DNA of 7,844 bases from positions 1 to 7,844 of the forward strand of contig CAJBVU010000003.1 in the NCBI GenBank assembly GCA_903959115.1, read 5' to 3'. The position numbers and the translations under genes are program-made. Origin of the DNA: an uncultured Bacteroidota bacterium. GTDB lineage: Bacteria > Bacteroidota > Bacteroidia > NS11-12g > UBA955. Under the pieces are notes generated by a model. It was not told where the DNA came from. It saw nothing but the letters and a program-made list of their open reading frames with translations, and searched no databases. This document shows positions 5,771 to 7,844 of this stretch, piece by piece (positions within the stretch are counted from its first letter, which is position 1; every line of letters starts with the position of its first letter).

Positions 5771-6283
5771 ATGAAAAAAACCATTCTATTGATTGCCATG
5801 ACCGTATTTGTGGCAATGGGTTCCATCGCACAAGCGCAGAAAATTGCTACCATCAATACCATGAAGGTTGTGGATACTTTGCCAATGAAAGATTCAGTAA
5901 TGGCCAAATTGGCTGCCATTGAGCAAGGCTATATGCAGCGTTTGCAGGATTTGGAATCAGAAATGCAAAACAAAGAGAAGGAATACCAAACCAAGCAAGC
6001 CTTGAAAGCGTCTCCTGCACAATTGGAATTGATTCAAAAGAGTTTTCAGCGTTTGCAGCAAGAGGCTCAAGAAACCCAAGAGGCTTATAAGTCTGAGATT
6101 CAACAAGAGCAGGTTCGTTTGTATAACCCGATTTTGGAATTGGTAAAGAAAACTTCAGGCGATGTGGCAAAGGCAAAGGGCTATGCACACGTGATCGATA
6201 ATTCTCAGAGCATTGTTCTGTGGAGTGCGAATCCCGCCGATGATATCACAGGTGCTGTAATTGCAGCCTTGTTGAAGAAGTAA
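5771..6283 (+). CDS. OmpH/Skp-family periplasmic chaperone, paralogue 2
   Basis: The 170-residue product is a second Skp/OmpH-like protein of normal family length. It has a signal peptide (MKKTILLIAMTVFVAMGSIAQA, likely cleaved after Ala22), a short first strand (KIATINTMKVVDTLP), a Gln/Glu/Lys-rich coiled-coil arm at about 45-120 (LQDLESEMQNKEKEYQTKQ), and a closing segment with KAKGYAHVIDNSQSIVLW. It lacks the Pro-rich tail of its upstream neighbour. A TTG codon at 5762 extends the frame by three codons but lies within the predicted -7 box, so ATG 5771 is the start. Tandem ompH genes next to murI are a common arrangement in Bacteroidota, usually with bamA just upstream; bamA is not here. 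A hairpin terminator follows the stop. Confidence 0.9.
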   Translation: MKKTILLIAMTVFVAMGSIAQAQKIATINTMKVVDTLPMKDSVMAKLAAIEQGYMQRLQDLESEMQNKEKEYQTKQALKASPAQLELIQKSFQRLQQEAQETQEAYKSEIQQEQVRLYNPILELVKKTSGDVAKAKGYAHVIDNSQSIVLWSANPADDITGAVIAALLKK

Positions 6284-6298
6284 TTCATTTTATTGCAA

Positions 6299-6306
6299 TA
6301 CATTTG
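6299..6306 (+). promoter_or_regulatory. Candidate -7 box of murI
   Basis: TACATTTG matches TAnnTTTG exactly, with TTG at 6272-6274 spaced 24 bases upstream, one base beyond the usual range. It directly abuts the 5' foot of the terminator hairpin. A transcript from here would start inside the hairpin and give murI a leader of roughly 25-30 bases. Confidence 0.4.
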
Positions 6307-6340
6307 AAGGACTGTTGATGATTCAGCAGTCCTTTGTTTT
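6307..6340 (+). terminator. Hairpin terminator after ompH 2
   Basis: A 12-bp stem with one G-T wobble (6307-6318 pairing with 6323-6334, core AAGGACTG/CAGTCCTT) closes a TGAT loop and is followed by TTGTTTT. It lies 23 bases after the ompH 2 stop, and its T-rich tail runs straight into the murI ATG at 6341. The T-tract is interrupted by a G, so termination may be partial. Confidence 0.75.
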
Positions 6341-7171
6341 ATGAAAAAGGGCAAAATAGGCATATTTGATTCGGGTTACGGTGGTCTCACTGTGATGAGG
6401 AGCATCGTTGATGTTTTGCCGGAATACGATTATCTGTATTTGGGCGATAATGCCCGTGCGCCCTACGGAAATCGCTCTTTTGATACGGTATATCATTACA
6501 CCTTGGAATGTGTGAATTGGCTGTTTGATGAAGGTTGTGATTTGGTCATTTTGGCTTGTAATACGGCTTCTGCAAAAGCGTTACGTCAGATTCAGCAGGT
6601 TGATTTACCAAAGCGTAACGATCACAAGCGTGTTTTAGGTGTGATTCGTCCTACCACGGAATCCATTGGGGAGTATTCTGAAGCGGGAGTGGTGGGTATT
6701 TTGGGTACCGCAGGGACTGTGGCCTCTGAATCTTATCCAAAGGAAATTGCTAAGTTTTATCCTTCGGTTATAGTTGAGCAAGAAGCTTGTCCGATGTGGG
6801 TTTATTTGGTGGAGCACAATCAAATGGTAGGGGAAGGCGCGGACTATTTTGTTAAGCAACATGTGGATCGAATCTTGACTCGCAATCCCAAAATCGATAC
6901 GCTTTTATTGGCTTGTACACATTATCCATTGCTTATGGAAACGATTAAGAAATTTGTCCCTTCTTCGATTCGGTTAGTGACACAGGGAGGTATCGTGGCA
7001 GAAAAATTACAAGATTATTTGGTGCGTCATTCGGAGATTGAATCGGGGTTAATTCGAGGTGGAAAGCGTGAGTTTGTTACTACCGACGATGCAAGTACAT
7101 TTGATCTTCAGGCCTCATTGTTCTTTGGGGAATCTGTTAGTGCACGTCATATAGAAATTGGTACCCATTGA
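6341..7171 (+). CDS. murI: Glutamate racemase
   Basis: MurI is a cytoplasmic, cofactor-independent racemase that makes D-glutamate for peptidoglycan. The 276-residue product has the usual length. It shows GIFDSGYGGLTVMRSI at 7-22 with the conserved Asp10-Ser11, YLGDNARAPYG, the first catalytic cysteine in ACNTAS (Cys73), and the second in ACTHYPLL (Cys192, followed by His194). All catalytic residues expected of the family are present. The start is the first ATG before the GIFDSG strand. It sits immediately after the ompH 2 terminator, and uvrC follows after 26 bases. The ompH-ompH-murI order fits an envelope-biogenesis cluster. Confidence 0.97.
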   Translation: MKKGKIGIFDSGYGGLTVMRSIVDVLPEYDYLYLGDNARAPYGNRSFDTVYHYTLECVNWLFDEGCDLVILACNTASAKALRQIQQVDLPKRNDHKRVLGVIRPTTESIGEYSEAGVVGILGTAGTVASESYPKEIAKFYPSVIVEQEACPMWVYLVEHNQMVGEGADYFVKQHVDRILTRNPKIDTLLLACTHYPLLMETIKKFVPSSIRLVTQGGIVAEKLQDYLVRHSEIESGLIRGGKREFVTTDDASTFDLQASLFFGESVSARHIEIGTH

Positions 7172-7185
7172 TAGGGGTTTGCGCG

Positions 7186-7193
7186 TAATTTTG
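7186..7193 (+). promoter_or_regulatory. Predicted -7 box of uvrC
   Basis: TAATTTTG matches TAnnTTTG exactly in the 26-base murI-uvrC gap, 4 bases before the uvrC ATG. Nearby TTGs are spaced 15 and 25 bases upstream, just outside the usual range. If used, it would give a leaderless uvrC mRNA. Confidence 0.45.
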
Positions 7194-7197
7194 TGTT

Positions 7198-7844
7198 ATG
7201 GTCCCCGCGCATTTGAGTAAATTGATTAAGTCGTTGCCTGACTCGCCGGGGGTCTACAAGTATTTTGATGCGCAGGATGTTATTATCTATGTTGGGAAGG
7301 CCAAAAACCTCAAAAAGCGCGTCACCAGTTATTTCACCAAACAACAGCACGAGAATCGAAAAACGGCTATTTTGGTCAGTAAGATTCAGTATTTTGAATA
7401 CACAGTAGTAGATACCGAGATGGATGCATTGCTGTTGGAGAACAGTTTGATTAAGGAATTTCAGCCCAGGTATAATATTTCATTAAAGGACGATAAGACG
7501 TATCCTTATATTCGTATTACAGCGGAACGTTTTCCGAGGGTATTTCCCACGAGGAATCCGATTCGTGATGGGTCTGATTATTACGGGCCGTATGCCAATG
7601 TCAAGGTGATGCACACGGTATTGGATTTGGTGAAAAAATTATATCCCACCCGGAATTGTAATTTTGGGATGACGCCCGCGAGCGTAGCCGCGGGCAAACA
7701 CAAAATTTGCATGGAATACCAGCTTGGAAATTGCATGGGTCCATGCGAAGGGCATCAAACCGAATCATCTTACAACGAAAGCATTGCCCAGATAAAATAT
7801 TTGTTGAAAGGAAATTTGGGGGAGGTGAAACGACATCTAAAGGA
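7198..7844 (+). CDS. uvrC: Excinuclease ABC subunit C (3' end missing)
   Basis: UvrC makes both incisions around DNA lesions in nucleotide excision repair, working with UvrA and UvrB. The first 215 codons are present; UvrC is usually about 600 residues, so the UvrB-binding region, the second nuclease domain and the HhH region lie beyond the window. The GIY-YIG nuclease domain is visible: SPGVYKYFD (16-24), IIYVGKAKNLKKRVTSYF (29-46) with Tyr31, Gly33, Lys34 and Arg41, and LLLENSLIKEFQPRYNI with the conserved Glu and Asn. LKDDKTYPYIRIT and DYYGPY follow. Four cysteines, Cys154, Cys171, Cys179 and Cys183 (CMEYQLGNCMGPC), match the conserved cluster-ligand set of UvrC. A GC-rich palindrome lies between the first two cysteine codons. 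The ATG at 7198 is 26 bases after murI. Confidence 0.97.
   Translation, partial: MVPAHLSKLIKSLPDSPGVYKYFDAQDVIIYVGKAKNLKKRVTSYFTKQQHENRKTAILVSKIQYFEYTVVDTEMDALLLENSLIKEFQPRYNISLKDDKTYPYIRITAERFPRVFPTRNPIRDGSDYYGPYANVKVMHTVLDLVKKLYPTRNCNFGMTPASVAAGKHKICMEYQLGNCMGPCEGHQTESSYNESIAQIKYLLKGNLGEVKRHLK
7674..7695. repeat. GC-rich inverted repeat inside uvrC
   Basis: Perfect 7-bp arms, GCCCGCG (7674-7680) and CGCGGGC (7689-7695), flank an 8-base centre AGCGTAGC. The stretch is much richer in GC than the surrounding gene and encodes the T-P-A-S-V-A-A-G segment between the first two cysteines. The reading frame is kept, and the Cys154-Cys171 distance looks normal for UvrC as I recall it. Confidence 0.5.

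Noticed and set aside
1..7844. CRISPR array, transposon, tRNA or prophage
   Set aside because: Reading both strands gave no regularly spaced repeats, transposase-like frames, cloverleaf candidates or phage genes; gene content is core-genome.

Overview
The window is ordinary core-genome DNA from a member of the Bacteroidota, possibly near the Flavobacteriia; the class cannot be fixed from this stretch. Four things point there: the rpsF-rpsR-rplI order with no priB/ssb between the genes, repeated -7 boxes of the TAnnTTTG type directly before start codons, absence of Shine-Dalgarno (SD) sequences before most genes, and proteins typical of the phylum (a LuxE-like acyl-protein synthetase, a DSDGDLGL-type lipoprotein, tandem OmpH/Skp paralogues beside murI). 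Base composition is moderately AT-rich. No mobile element, CRISPR array, tRNA or rRNA was seen, and no gene-free stretch exceeds about 80 bases.

Layout. Positions 1-1097 hold a ribosomal protein operon: the 3' part of rpsF (bS6), rpsR (bS18, overlapping rpsF by ATGA) and rplI (bL9), closed by a strong hairpin terminator (1124-1155). A 784-residue RND/MMPL-type membrane exporter follows (1177-3531). A LuxE-family gene converges on it on the minus strand (3543-4517). The 5' end of that gene overlaps, head to head, the start of a plus-strand lipoprotein gene (4477-5019). Two tandem OmpH/Skp-like periplasmic chaperone genes (5081-5749 and 5771-6283), a hairpin terminator (6307-6340), glutamate racemase murI (6341-7171) and the first 215 codons of uvrC (7198 to the window end) complete it.

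How the genes fit together. The first block is translation. The ompH-ompH-murI block concerns the envelope: chaperoning of outer-membrane proteins and D-glutamate for peptidoglycan. uvrC is nucleotide excision repair and probably has its own promoter. The exporter, the LuxE homologue and the lipoprotein have no assigned partners here.

I did not find a new multi-gene system. The observations most worth following are regulatory. (i) Strong SD sequences stand before rpsR and rplI in a lineage whose ribosomes normally hide the anti-SD. (ii) In the luxE-like/lipoprotein pair, each predicted promoter lies inside the other gene's coding sequence, so the two transcripts would be antisense to each other across both start codons. 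(iii) -7 boxes lie only 4-9 bases before several start codons, which implies leaderless or nearly leaderless mRNAs.
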